64,000 bases of DNA from Myotis daubentonii. Lineage: Eukaryota; Chordata; Mammalia; Chiroptera; Vespertilionidae. Both the position numbers and the translations under genes were made by a program. Positions 11,081-22,479 of this stretch are shown one piece after another. The notes below the pieces were generated by a model, which was not told the origin of the DNA, ran no database searches, and worked only from the letters and a program-made list of their open reading frames with translations. Location: contig NC_081861.1 in the NCBI RefSeq assembly GCF_963259705.1, forward strand, positions 69,235,623 through 69,299,622. The letters are read 5' to 3'. Numbering within the stretch: the first letter of the stretch is position 1; each line of letters opens with the position of its first letter.

Positions 11081-11231
11081 AAGGAGCAGCAAGCCGAGTG
11101 GTAGGAAGCAACAAGCAGGTGGGCGGTAAGGAAGGAGGGGCCCTGAACTGCAAGAGGGCACAGTTGGGCTAAGGGGTCCCCCACACATCCCCAGTGCACA
11201 AATTTCGTGCACCGGGCCTCAAGTATATATA

Positions 11232-11628
11232 TAAAATGCCAGCAACCGGAAAGTTATAACAACCATAATGACTGGTCACTATGATGCCCACTGTGGCCAG
11301 CGAACCAGCCTGATCTGGGGGCGGGGCCCACATCCAACCTCCCGGGGACCATCCCTCCAGCTGGCTTGCCCCTGATTGGCCTCTCCCACCCTTATGAAGG
11401 GCGGGGTGGCCAGCCAACACCCCCAGTGGCCCTTTCCCCCAGCTCAGCCACCCCCGATCACCCACCCCACCTCAATTGGCCCATAGCCCCTCCCCCTGGC
11501 CAGCCCCACCCTTGATCACCCCCCTCTTACTCCAATAGGGGGTGGGCCAGCCAACATCCCACCATCTCCTCCTCCCAACAGGCCAGCAGGTCCTCACCCA
11601 TGCATGAATTCTTGCACTGGGCCTCTAG
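11232..11628 (+). mobile_element. Short HeliBat-type Helitron
   Basis: The 5' side (taaaatgccagcaaccgg, ggtcactatgatgcccactg) resembles another HeliBat subfamily. The 3' end has tgcatgaattcttgca, then CTGGGCCTCTAG and T. The exact 5' end is uncertain because the usual TC is not clear. Confidence 0.7.
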
Positions 11629-11824
11629 TATCTATTTATATAGAAACCCTGGGTGTAAAACCCATCATGAGCGAGGCTCGACCAACGGGAAGGAAGTCAG
11701 TCCTGCAGGGGTCACCTTGGCAACAGCTGTGCCCTCCCCAAGCAGTTTCCAGCAAGGGCGAGGTTTGAGGCAGGAACCCGCCCTCGGAGTGTGGAGGCAT
11801 ATCTTTGTAAAGTTTTAATACATT
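11629..11824. other. Short unassigned stretch between Helitron pieces
   Basis: About 200 bases of moderate GC content between a Helitron 3' end and the helicase fragment. It is probably part of the same decayed Helitron, but no motif proves this. Confidence 0.35.
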
Positions 11825-12388
11825 ATATTAGAGGCCGTGGTGATACTGCTTTACCCACAGTGTCCATAGGAATTGCTGCAAATTTACTTCTTGGTTGAAG
11901 AACCCTACATTCCCAATATAAATTACCAGTTCCATTAAATGAAACTTCAATTTCTAGACTCAATATAAACCGTGAAGTTGCTAAACTATTAAAAAGGCCC
12001 AACTTCTCATTTTTGATGAATGCACCATGGCATCCAGTCATGCTATAAATGCCATAGACAGATTACTAAGAGAAATTTGAATGTTGTATTTGGTAGGAAG
12101 TTCTCCTTCTTGGAGGGGATGTTTGACAATGTCTCAGTATTGTACTGCATGCTATGAGATCGGCCATAGTACAAAGAGTTTAAAGTACTGTAATGTTTGG
12201 GGATGTTTCAGAAAGTTATCTCTTACAACAAATATGAGATCAGAGGATTCTGCTTATAGTGAATAGTTAGTAAAACTTGGAGATGGAAAACTTGATTGCT
12301 GTTTTCATTTAGGAATGGATATTATAGAAATCCCCTGTGAAATGATTTGTAATTGATTTATTATTGAAGCTACAGTTGGAAATAGTAT
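11825..12388 (+). pseudogene. Helitron PIF1-type helicase fragment
   Basis: Conceptual translation in shifting frames yields helicase text typical of the Helitron Rep/Hel protein. A motif preceding Walker B (YKLPVPLNET, EVAKLLK) is followed by a Walker B-like LIFDECTMASSHAINAIDRL at about 11985-12045. After that comes FGRKFSFLEGMF, the decayed equivalent of the GGDFRQ region, then MRS and the stretch SLKYCNVWGCFRKLSLTTNM. Intact proteins of this family unwind DNA during rolling-circle transposition. This fragment has several stops and frameshifts and no Rep domain. It ends where the hAT element inserts at 12397. It is probably debris of an autonomous HeliBat. Confidence 0.75.
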
Positions 12389-12898
12389 ATCTATACCAGG
12401 GGTGGGCAAACTTTTTGACTCGAGGGCCACAATGGGTTCTTAAACTGGACCGGAGGGCCAGAACAAAAGCATGGATGGAGTGTTTGTGTGAACTAATATA
12501 AATTCAAAGTAAACATCATTACATAAAAGGGTACGGTCTTTCTTTTTTATTTCAATAGTTTTATTGATTTCAAACATTTTAACAAGAAGAATGTAAACAC
12601 TAATTATTACAATTTGAAACTTCAAAAAATGGAGGAATCATAGCACAATAACATACCTTATATTGAAGATGGCAAAGGCAAAATAAAATTGCCTAACAAA
12701 GGAAAGGTACAAAAGCCTTTCAAATTAAACTTAAATATAATAAAATAATTTAAAACTAAAACAAATAGAAAATAACAAAATGTGTAAACAGTAAATTAAA
12801 CATTTTCTTTAGTGCAACTTCCAAATTATGCCCGGGACATAGATGTAGATGGCAATGTAGACTTGGTTGAAAGGTTTTTGGTCTTTAATACATCAACT

Positions 12899-14708
12899 TC
12901 AGTGGGAACAGTGTTGTTGGTCTCCTTTTTTAGCTAATGCATCAAAGTCTGGAGTTAGTTTTGTTGTGGCTATTCTCAGGATAGATCTGAGGTGTTCGTC
13001 AGTTAAGCTGGATCTATGAGGGGCTTTGTTGATGTTCATGACGCTAAATGTCTGCTCACAAACATAAGTTGACCCAAACAGCACCAGTATCTTCTGTGCC
13101 ATCCTCCGGATGTTTGGAAAAGTGGCTTCATTAAGTGAAGCATAAAAGTCTCTTAGTTCAAGAGAGCTGAATTTCTCCTTTAAGGACAAAGTCAGACTGA
13201 AGATCGATGAGTTCCAGTTGCACCTCTTCTGGTGCTGTTTCAAGGTTTTGTGAAAAAGGACAGGCCACTAGTTGAAGTGACTAGTCAATTTTTTCAACAT
13301 CAGAAAACCGACGACAGAATTCTGCATGCAGGTTATCCAGTGATTTGCTATATTTCTTCACATTTTGGATGGTCTCCTTCTGTGTGGCTAGTGTGGCAAA
13401 ATGAGTGAAGACTTTGTCTGAAATTTGTCTGGAAAAGAAAATCAGCTTGGATTTAAAGGCTTTCACATTAGTGTACATGTCATGTACATACTGATCTTTT
13501 CCCTGTAGCTTCACATTTAGCTCATTCAAATGTGAAAATATATCTACAGCAAATGCAAAGTCACATAGCCAATTCTTGTCACTCAGCTCAGTAAATTTGT
13601 CAGACTTCCCCTTTAATTTCAAAAATGCACCAATCTCTTCTTTGAGCTCCCACACTCGTTGGAAAACTTTGCCCAAACTCAACCAGCGGACACGAGAGTG
13701 GTAAAGTAAGTCGTGGTGATCCGCATCAGTTTCCTCCAGAAACTTAATAAACTGACAGTGCTGAAGTCCCTTTGCTTGAATGAAATTAACAAGCTTTATG
13801 ACTGGATTAACAACAAGATTAAGTTGTAATATAGACTTGCACAATGATTCCTGGTGAATAATACAGTGAAGAAAAATAACATCTTGGTTAGGGTTCTCCT
13901 CTTTCACTTTATCCTGAATTCTTTTTAGCAGTCCAACATTTCTTCCAGTTAAATTTGGAGATCCATCTGTCGTGACATTAGCAAGTTTACTCCATGGTAG
14001 CTTCATTTTCTCGATGACAGTAGACACCCGGTCATACAAGTCCTCTCCCCGTGTTTTTCCTTTCAGTGGCTCCATGGCTAAAAATTCCTACGTAATTTCA
14101 AAATTGTCACTAATCTCTCGGGTAAAAAGTAAGAGCTGAGCAGTGTCCTTAACGTCATTACTTTCATCCAATGCTAGTGAATAAAACTTAAAGAACTCTG
14201 CCTTACTATTTAACTTGCTGGCCAAGTCTTCATCAATCAGTTCCACTCGACGAGTCACTGTCCTGTGCGATAAGCTGAGTTTTTCAAACTTGCCTTTGCT
14301 CTCTGGACACAAGAGACCTGCTGTCTCTATCATACATTCTTTCAAAAACTAGCCTTCAGAGAGAGGTTTGCTAGCTTTTGCTAATTTGAATGATAGCATA
14401 AAACTTGCTTTGGTAGTTGTCTCTTGAATTGCAGTTTGTCTGTGAAAGACATTTTGCTGAGCCTGTAATTTAGCCATCAACCTCTGTGCAGTAGCCTCCC
14501 GTTCTTGAGGTGACTGCTTGCTAGCATAGTTGCCATGCTTTGTGGCAAAGTGACGGCTGAGATTGTACTCTTTGAAGACTGCAAGTGTTTCCTGGCATAT
14601 CAGACATACCAGCATTGATCGGACTTCGGTGAAAAAATATTTTGTTGTCCACTCCCTCTTACACACTTGGCATTCACTGTCCACTTTCCTTTTCTTTGGT
14701 CCACTCAT
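12899..14708 (-). pseudogene. hAT transposase, decayed
   Basis: The frame starts with a basic segment and a BED-type zinc finger (CLICQE followed by LSRHFATKH, about residues 36-60). The hAT catalytic core follows (ALDESNDVKDTAQLLLF, NVTTDGSPNLTG). It ends with the hATC dimerisation domain (STYVCEQTFSVMNINK, SSLTDEHLRSILRIA). This is the arrangement of hAT transposases related to domesticated ZBED and GTF2IRD2-type proteins. Intact enzymes bind the element ends and catalyse cut-and-paste transfer. Stops interrupt one frame near 14349, 14088 and 13281, and a frameshift lies near 13175 before the C-terminal part. It belongs to the element at 12397-16055. A domesticated gene is unlikely given these breaks. 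Confidence 0.88.
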
Positions 14709-15765
14709 GTTTAATATTGGGCTAAAACCAACAGTACCGTTCTCTTATTAAATTCTTTACTAAAATAAGACAGTAAAGTATAAAAACAAGTGATTAAATT
14801 TGCTCTCCTATAACATTTTTGGTCTTCTAAAAAAAAATATATATATATATAATAAAATCATCTGAAAAAGTTCAGACATGGGATAGAGGCACACCCTGAC
14901 CATAGAGAACAACCCCTTTCCTCCATAGGAAACCTGTGTATCTTTCACACAGGCCCTTTGTTTATGGTAACACACATAGCTGTACATTGCTGTGTCTTCC
15001 AGACACACTTGTATGGGAGGTGCTAGGGCAGTGCAAAACATGGGTAACCAGTAGTTACCACTAGCACTTCCGTTACTGGCAAAAAACAACCGCAGTGCAC
15101 ATAGTGTGAAAGAGCCCATTATCAATGTCAGATTGCATCCACTGGACTCTATAAAAACAACCAAGTTCCACTTTTAAATGCCCATTGCAACAGTTTTTCT
15201 TATTAGAAGCTGGAAATGGCAGGATATTTATATTTATACCCCTACTGTGACAGCCTGGCAGAGCATTACAAAGGAGAAAACCCAGCATCTGGTGATGTCC
15301 ATAAGTACAAGACTTCAGGCTGTCATTACCAGGAAAAGGTTTCATCCAAGTATTAGATATGAACATTTGATTTTCAGTTTTTCATTTGTCCAATTACTTC
15401 TGAAATTAAGCGATTTTGTAATAAAATCTTTAGTTCATCACATTTCTATACAATCTTTTTGTTCAACCCACTGAATTAGGGTTCGTTCACACTAGCCATG
15501 CTGCCGTTGCAGTGTGGTGCAGTACTGAAATGCAGCGCAGCTAGGGTTAATGCAGGGTACACAGGTTTCCATCATGTTTGCGTTGATGCTAATGTGCAGT
15601 GGTGCATGTTAACACAAGTGGCCTGTAGCACGCATTTTTACAGCTGAAAGTCTTTGTTGTTTTATTAACAAGTCATTGTGATGTACAGAATGTGGGAACA
15701 GGAAAAAATTGTGTTTGAGTAGAGCTCTTAATCTTACCTCAGAAAGGCTCTGATACTGTGCTCTC

Positions 15766-15835
15766 CAGGGGCGTGTCTCCCTACATCACCACGATAACGT
15801 GTCTACGAATTCCCAGGGTGATGTCGGGGAGACGC
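15766..15835. repeat. Hairpin in the hAT upstream region
   Basis: The arms gcgtgtctccctacatcacc and ggtgatgtcggggagacgcg pair with few mismatches around a loop of about 26 bases. Confidence 0.7.
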
Positions 15836-15883
15836 GTCTGCCGGCATTACAAGGAGCCTCTGGAAGATTGAGAGGTTGTTCCT

Positions 15884-15921
15884 TCTACTGAATGAGCGGA
15901 TATAAATCCGCCCACTCAGAA
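15884..15921. repeat. Second hairpin in the hAT upstream region
   Basis: The arms ctgaatgagcggat and atccgcccactcag pair at 12 of 14 positions around a four-base loop. Confidence 0.65.
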
Positions 15922-16063
15922 GAAGGAGCTGTGGCCGTGTTTCCCGACATTGCCATGTCAACACTGCTGCTGGTGAAGGAGCTGAGGGGAGAGCAAGAGA
16001 ACCCTCTGTTCTTTCGGCTCCACTGGCCGGGCAGGCAGTAGTTTGCCCATGGCTGATCTATAC

Positions 16064-16870
16064 TATGATGCTCACTGACCACCAGGGGGCAGGGCCATTC
16101 TCCCCACTTTCCTGTGAACCAGACTAGCACTTCCCCCTCACCAAAGACCAGATAAAAACACCCTCTTGGCTTCTGGCAGACTCAACCTCTGGTATCCAGA
16201 GGCCCACCCAACTGAATGATAGGGATTCTGCCCTGGCAATGTCAAGGAAAAATCAGGGACAGACCCAGACCTGTCGCTCTGGGGCAGAGGATTATACACA
16301 CCATCTTCTCTGCAGTCTTAAAGACACCTCATGGAAGGTCCAATAGTGCCCCCCACCCACTCCCAATTCCACCAAAGGCTCTTCCAGTAACTGAGCCTTA
16401 CAGTGATTAAGTCCAACAGCTAGTCTTCAGATTCTGGGATGCCTTGAGACATTTGCTGACCCTCTCTTAGGCCCTCTGCTGGTAAAAGCCAGACTTAATG
16501 TAAAGCTTCAACCCTCCCATGCACAGGCTACAGCAAATTGTGTATTGCTTATGGCTACATACAGTTTGAAATTGGCTTACACCACAGATGTTACCCAAAC
16601 ACAGAACCAATACAACAAGTGGCAAGCTTCAGGCAACATCAGAGCAGGATCCAACAAGCTGCACAACCAGCAAATCCAAAGGGAGATTTAAGTAGGCACT
16701 AAACTTTGCTGAGGCAAAATCCACTTTTTTCTTCTTTATTATTTATTGTTTTCCTTATATTTCTTTATGCTTTTTTTTCTTTTATACCTCTTTTTTCCTT
16801 TTAATTTTCTTATTCTATTATTTTTCTAATTTTTATTCAGGTGTTTCTGCTTTTTTCTTTCTTTTTTGCA
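16064..16870 (+). mobile_element. Helitron scrap then probable old L1 5' UTR
   Basis: Bases 16064-16100 (actgaccaccagggggcagg) match HeliBat subterminal sequence. From about 16140 the text resembles the 5' UTR of old mammalian L1 in sense orientation, ending in a T-rich stretch like that inside the L1 5' UTR at 27620-27720. No reading frame is convincing. Confidence 0.4.
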
Positions 16871-17176
16871 ATTTGGTATTTATTTTATTTATTTACTTTA
16901 TTTATTCTTATTGCTTACAGTATTACAAAGGGTATTACATATGTGTCCCTTTTTTTCCCCCACCCGTGACAATCCCATGGCCTCCCCTACCCCCCCCCGT
17001 GTCTTATGTCCATTGGTTATGCTTATATGCATGCATACAAGTCCTTTGGTTGATCTCTTAACCCCCTCCCTCCTGCCCCCCAACCCTCCCCGGCCATCCC
17101 ACTGCACTTTGACAATCTGTTTGAGGCTGCTCTGCCTCTGTATCTATTCTTGTTCAAAAGTTTATAATGGTCTCTA

Positions 17177-20100
17177 TTATCCATAAATGAGTGAGATCAT
17201 GTGGTATTTTTCCTTCATTGACTGGCTTATTTCACTTAGCATAATGCTCTCCAGTTCCATCCATGCAGTTGCAAATGGTAAGAGTTCCTTCTTTTTTACA
17301 GCAGCATAGTATTCCATCGTGTAGATGTACCACTGTTTTCTAATCCATTCATCTACTGATGGGCACTTAGGCTGTTCCCAGATCTTAGCTATGGTGAATT
17401 GTTCTGCTATGAACATATGGGTACATATATCCTTTCTGATTGGTGTTTCTGGTTTCTTGGGATATATTCCTAGAAGTGGGATCACAGGGTCAAATGGGAG
17501 TTCCATTTTCAGTTTTTTGAGGACACTCCATACTGTCTTCCATAGTGGCTGCACCAGTCTGCATTCCCACCAGCAGTGCACAAGTGTTCCTTTTTCTCCA
17601 CATCCTCTCCAGCACTTGTCGTTTGTTGATTTGTTGATGATAGCCAGTCTGACAGGTGTGAGATGGCACCTCATTGTTGTTTTGATTTGCTTCTCTCAGA
17701 TGATTAGTGACTTTGAGCATGTTTTCATATGTCTCTTAGCTTTCTGAATGTCCTCTTTTGAAAGGTGTCTATTTAGGTCCTTTGCCGAATTTTTGATTGG
17801 ATTATTTATCTTCCTTTTGTTCAGTTGTATGAGTTCCCTATAAATTTTGGAGATTAGGCCCTTATCAGATATGACATTGGCAAATATGTTTTCCCACACA
17901 AAGGGTTTTCTCTTTGTTTTGTTGATGGTTTCTTTTGCTGTGCAGAAGCTTTTTATTTTGATGTAGTCCCATTTGTTCATTTTCTCTTTAGTTTCAAGTG
18001 CCCTAGGAGCTGTATCGGTGAAGAAATTGCTTCGGCATATGTCTGAGATTTTGTTGCCTTTGGATTCTTCTAGAATTTTTATGGTTTCCTGTCGTACATT
18101 TAAGTCCTTTATCAATTTTGAGTTTATTTTTGTGTATGGTGTAAGTTGGTAGTCTAGTTTCATTTTCTTGCATATATCTGTACAATTTTCCCAACACCAT
18201 TTATTGAAGAGACTATCTTGGCTCCATTGTATGTTCTTGCCTCCTTTGTCAAATATTAATTAAGCATATTGGTTCGGGCCGATTTCTGGGCTCTCTATTC
18301 TATTCCATTGATCTACATGCCTGTTCTTGTGCCAGGACCAAGCAGTTTTGAGAACAGTGACTTTGTAATACATCTTGATATCTGGTATTGAGATCCCACC
18401 TACTTTGTTCTTTTTCAGGATTGCTGCAGCTATTCGGGGTCTTTTTTTATTCCAGATGAATTTTTGGAGAGTTCGTTCTAGATCTGTGAAGTATGTCATT
18501 GGTATTTTAATGGGAAGTGTGTTGAATTATAGATTGCTTTGGGTAGTATGGACATTTTAATGATGTTGATTCTACCAATCCATGAACACGGTATGTTCTT
18601 CCATCTGTTTATGTCTTCCTCTATCTCTTTTTTCAACGTCCTGTAGTTTTCTGAGTAGAGGTCTTTTACCTCTTTAGTTAAGTTTATTCCAAGGTAGCTT
18701 AATTGTTTTGTTGGGATGGTGAATGGGATTGTTTTTATAATCTCTCTTTCTGAAAGTTCACTATTGGTGTAAAGAAATGCTTCAGATTTCTTGGGGTTAA
18801 TTTTGTATCCTGCTACATTGCCAAATTCATGTATTAAGTCTAGTAGCTTTTTGAAAGATTCTCTACGGTTTTGTATGTATAATATCATGTCGTCTGCAAA
18901 TAAGGACAGTTTTACTTCCTCTTTTCCAATTTGGATGCCTTTTATTTCTTCTTCTTGTCTGATCGCAATGGCTAATACTTCCAGTACAATGTGGAACAGG
19001 AGTGGTGAGAGTGGGCATCCCTGTCTTGTTCCTGTTCTTAGGGGAAATGGTGTTAGTTTTTGTCCATTGAGTATGATGTTGGCTATGGGCCTGTCATATA
19101 TGCCTTTTATTATGTTGAGTTATGATACTTCTAAACCTGCGTTGCTGAGAGTTTTTATCAAAAATGGGTGTTGGATTTTGTCAAATGCTTTTTCTGCATC
19201 AATTGATATAGCCATGTGTTGTTTTTTTTCCAATTTGTTTATGTGATGTGTCACGTTTATTGATTTGCGGATATTACACCATCCTTGCATCCCTGGGATA
19301 AATCCTACTTGGTCATGGTGTATGATCTTTCTTATGTACTGTTGGATCCGATTTGCTAAGATTTTGTTGAGGATTTTGGCATCTATGTTCATGAGGGATA
19401 TTGGCCTGTAATTCTCTTTCATTGTGTTGTCTTTACCTGGTTTTGGTATTAGGGTGATGCTGGCTTCATAGAATGATCTTGGAAGTGTTCCTTCCTCTTG
19501 AATTTTTTGTAGTAGTCTGAGGAGGATAGGTTTTAGTTTTTCCTTGAATGTTTGGTAAAACTCCCCTATGAAGCCGTCTGGTCCTGGGCTATTGTTTGCT
19601 GGAAACTTTTTGATGACTGCTTCAATTTCTTCCATAGTTATTGGCCTATTGAGATTTTTGGATTCTTCCTGATTGAGTTTTGGAATGTTGTATTTTTCTA
19701 GGAATTTGTCCATTTCCTCCAGGTTGTCTAGTTTGTTGGAGTAGAGCTGTCCATAGTTTTTTTAACAATCATTTGTATTTCTGTGGGTTCTGTTGTTATT
19801 TTGCCTCTATCATTTCTGATTTTGTTTCTTTGGGTCCTGTCTCTTTGCTTCTTGGTGAGTCTGGCTAGAGGTTTGTCAATTTTGTTTATCCTTTCAAAGA
19901 ACCAGCTCTTGGGTTCATTGATTTTCTGTATTGTTTTTTTGGTCTCTATGTCATTTTTTTCTGCTCTAATCTTTATTATCTCCTTCCTTCTGCTCACTCT
20001 GGGCTTTTCTTGTTGCTCTCTTTCTAATTCTTTGAGCTGTAGAGTTAGATGATTTGCTACCATTTTTTCTTGTTTGTTGAGATAGGCCTGTAGAGCTATA

Positions 20101-20995
20101 AACTTCCCTCTAGGGACTGCTTTCATTGTGTCCCATAGGTTTTGGATTGTAGTGTTTTCATTGTCATTAGTTTTCAGGACGTTTTTGATTTCTTCTTTGA
20201 TCTCACTGTTAATCCAATCAATATTTAATAACATGCTATTCAGCTTCCAAGTGTTGGAGTATTTGGGGTTGTTTTTATTATAGTTTATTTCTAATATTAT
20301 GCCATCGTGGTTTGAGAAGATGCTTTTTATGATTTCAATCTTCTTGAATTTGGGGAGACTTTGTTTGTGACCCAATATATGGTCTGTTTTTGAAGATGTC
20401 CCATGAGCACCTGAGGTGAACGTATATTCCGTGGTTTTGGGGTGAAGTGTTCTGTAGATGTCAATTAAGTCCATCTGATCTAGTGAATCATTTAGGATTG
20501 CTGTTTCTTTGCTGAGTTTTTGTCTAGCGTATTTATCCAGTGATGTCAGTGGTGTATTAACGTCCCCTACTATGATTATATTGTTGTCGATCTCTCCTTT
20601 GATATCTTCCAGGAGTTTTTTTATGAATTTGGGTGCTCCTGCATTGGGTGCATATATGTTTAACAGGGTTATATCCTCTTGTTGTATTGATCCCTTTAGT
20701 ATTATGAAGTGGCCTTCCTTATCTCTTGTTATGGCCTTCACTTTGAGGTCTATTTTGTCTGATATAAGTATTATTACCCCAGCTTTTTTTTTCATTTCCA
20801 TTTGCCTGAAAGATATTTTTCCATCCCTTCACTTTCAGTCTGTGTGAGTCCCTTCTAATGAGGTGGGTTTCTTGTAGACAGAAAATATATGGGTCATGTT
20901 TTTTTATCCATTCAGCCACTCGATGTCTTTTGATTGGACCATTTAGTCCATTTACGTTTAAAGTTATTATTGAAAGGTACTTGTTGGTAGCTATT
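17177..20995 (-). pseudogene. L1 ORF2 (endonuclease-reverse transcriptase), decayed
   Basis: Reading from the right, the APE-like endonuclease comes first ([41 protein letters not shown]). The catalytic GDFN motif appears as GDVN, a likely inactivating change. Reverse transcriptase follows ([42 protein letters not shown]), and the C-terminal segment ([16 protein letters not shown]) ends the protein. ORF2 nicks the target and primes cDNA synthesis. The expected start codon is ATA here. Several stops and frameshifts break it near 19714, 19115, 18495, 18230 and 17690, so it is inactive. It lies 51 bases downstream of ORF1. Confidence 0.9.
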
Positions 20996-21045
20996 TCTCT
21001 TTTTTTTGTGGCTGCTTTCTTTCTGGGCTTTTTAGTTATTCTTTT

Positions 21046-22055
21046 TACACCAGTCCCTTTAGCATTTCTTGCATTGCCGGCTTGGTGGTGATAAACTCCC
21101 TTAGTCTTTTTTTGTCTGTGAAGCTTCTTATTTCCCCTTCAAGTTTGAATGATAGCCTTGCTGGATAGAGTATTCTTGGATTCAGTCCTTTGCTTTGCAT
21201 TACTTTGTAAATTTCCATCCATTCTTTTCTGATCTGATGTGTTTCTGTTGAGAAATCATTTGATAATCTAATGGGAGATCCCTTGTATGTGACTTTCCGT
21301 CTCTCTCTTGCAGCCTGTAAGATTCTCTATTTGTCCTGAACATTTGCCATGGTAATTATGATGTGTCTTGGTGTGGGTCTTTTCGGGTTCACCTTGTTTG
21401 GGACTCTCTGGGCTTGTGTGACTTTTTTCTTCCCCACCTCAGGGAAGTTTTTTGATATTATTTCTTCGAGTAGGTTTTCTAATCCGTGTTCATCTTTCTG
21501 TTGTTCTGGCACCCCTATTATTCGTATGTTGTTTCATTTCATGTTGTCCTAAAGCTCCCTTAGGCTCTCTTCCTGTCTTTTAATTTTTTTCTCCAATTGC
21601 AGTACAGTTTGGGTGTGTTTTGCTTCCTTGTCCTCTAGTTCACTAATTCGGTCCTCCGCTTCTCCTAGTCTACTATTGATAATTTCAATGGTGTTTTTTA
21701 TTGCAGCTATATCACTCTTCATTTCTTCTAGGGTCTTACTTAAGGTGTTGATTTTTTTATCTGTTTCTTCTAGCTTCTTCCATATGTTATTGATTTTTTC
21801 ATCTGTTTCTTCTTGCTTCTTGCATAGGTAGTTGACTCTTTCATCTGTTTCTTCTCGTTTCTTGCATAAGTTGTTGACTTTTTCCTCCGTCCGGTTTATG
21901 CACTCTAGGACCCTTATTCTGAATTCTTTTTCTGTCATGTTGCATGCCTCTGTATCATTTAGCTGCTTTTCTGGCGAGTCCTCTTTTTCTTTCCTTTGGG
22001 GGTTTCTTTGTCTACCCATGTTTGATCTCACTGATATATCTATACGTTGAGTCAT
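21046..22055 (-). pseudogene. L1 ORF1 (RNA-binding chaperone), decayed
   Basis: The N-terminal region (GRQRNPQRKEKEDSPEKQ) leads into a long coiled coil. The coil has three consecutive 14-residue units of the NLCKKQEETDEK type plus a terminal unit (INTLSKTLEEMKSD). The other L1 has one such unit plus the terminal one. The RRM-like core and C-terminal domain follow, broken by stops near 21549 and 21513 and further decay. The family forms trimers that coat L1 RNA and act as nucleic-acid chaperones. It is upstream of ORF2 in the usual L1 order. Confidence 0.88.
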
Positions 22056-22468
22056 TCAGTGGCTGCTCCCTGAGTGGCAGTGACTCCTTGGGCTGTGGTT
22101 GCTCTTCGGGCGGTTGCGGTAGCAGCTGCTCTTCAGTTGGCAGCAGCTCTTCTGGTGGGTGCTGTTCACAGCTGTGGTGGCTCTTCTGGCTGGTGGGTGG
22201 AGGTTTCACGTACAGCTGCTGTTCCTCAAACAGAGGGTGTGGTGCTCAGGAGGCTCCTGTTGCAGGATCTGCTGTGTTGATTTAAAGGCACAAAATACAA
22301 CACAACAAGGCACCACATACCAGGCACTTTCCAGGGGAGCTCTGCCCTTCCCGGCTGCAGACCGTCTCACCAGCTGAGTAGTTTCGCCAATTTGTGGTGG
22401 GTGTTATTAGTTTCAGCTGCTTACTCCATTTGCTCCGGGAGACGACCTGGGACACTTCTGCCTATATC

Positions 22469-22479
22469 GCCGCCATCTT
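22469..22479 (-). promoter_or_regulatory. YY1-type motif at the L1 5' end
   Basis: On the minus strand AAGATGGCGGC lies within about 20 bases of the L1 5' end. In human L1 a YY1 site in the same place sets the transcription start. The functional claim here is by analogy. Confidence 0.5.

Larger units (their letters stand above)
6985..11223 (+). mobile_element. 4.2 kb Helitron carrying a captured gene
   Basis: The 5' end begins TCTAATAACAG within a TA-rich target. It continues with HeliBat-like subterminal sequence (gaccgtacc, atgcaaattaa). The 3' end is the hairpin gtgcac-aaatttc-gtgcac, then CGGGCCTCAAG and T, so the usual CTAG is mutated to CAAG. Between the ends is a GC-rich cargo: a broken PLEKHG5 copy (7980-9862), an unidentified block with a polyadenylation-like signal (9863-10635) and an 80-100 bp tandem repeat (10640-11080). 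It has no Rep or helicase gene, so it would depend on an autonomous Helitron. Confidence 0.85.
12397..16055 (-). mobile_element. 3.66 kb hAT transposon with complete ends
   Basis: The left terminus is caggggtgggcaaact; the right terminus is agtttgcccatggctg, an imperfect inverted repeat. The 8-base target-site duplication atctatac is perfect, at 12389-12396 and 16056-16063. The transposase gene runs on the minus strand at 12899-14708. About 1.35 kb of non-coding DNA lies between its start and the right end, with two hairpins (15766-15835 and 15884-15921). The element sits inside Helitron debris, so it is younger than that Helitron. Coding decay shows this copy is no longer autonomous. Confidence 0.88.

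Noticed and set aside
12899..14708. Domesticated ZBED-like host gene
   Set aside because: In-frame stops and a frameshift, plus intact element ends, show an ordinary decayed transposon.
15178..15474. 98-codon open frame in the hAT upstream region
   Set aside because: No recognisable domain and no composition signal; probably chance.
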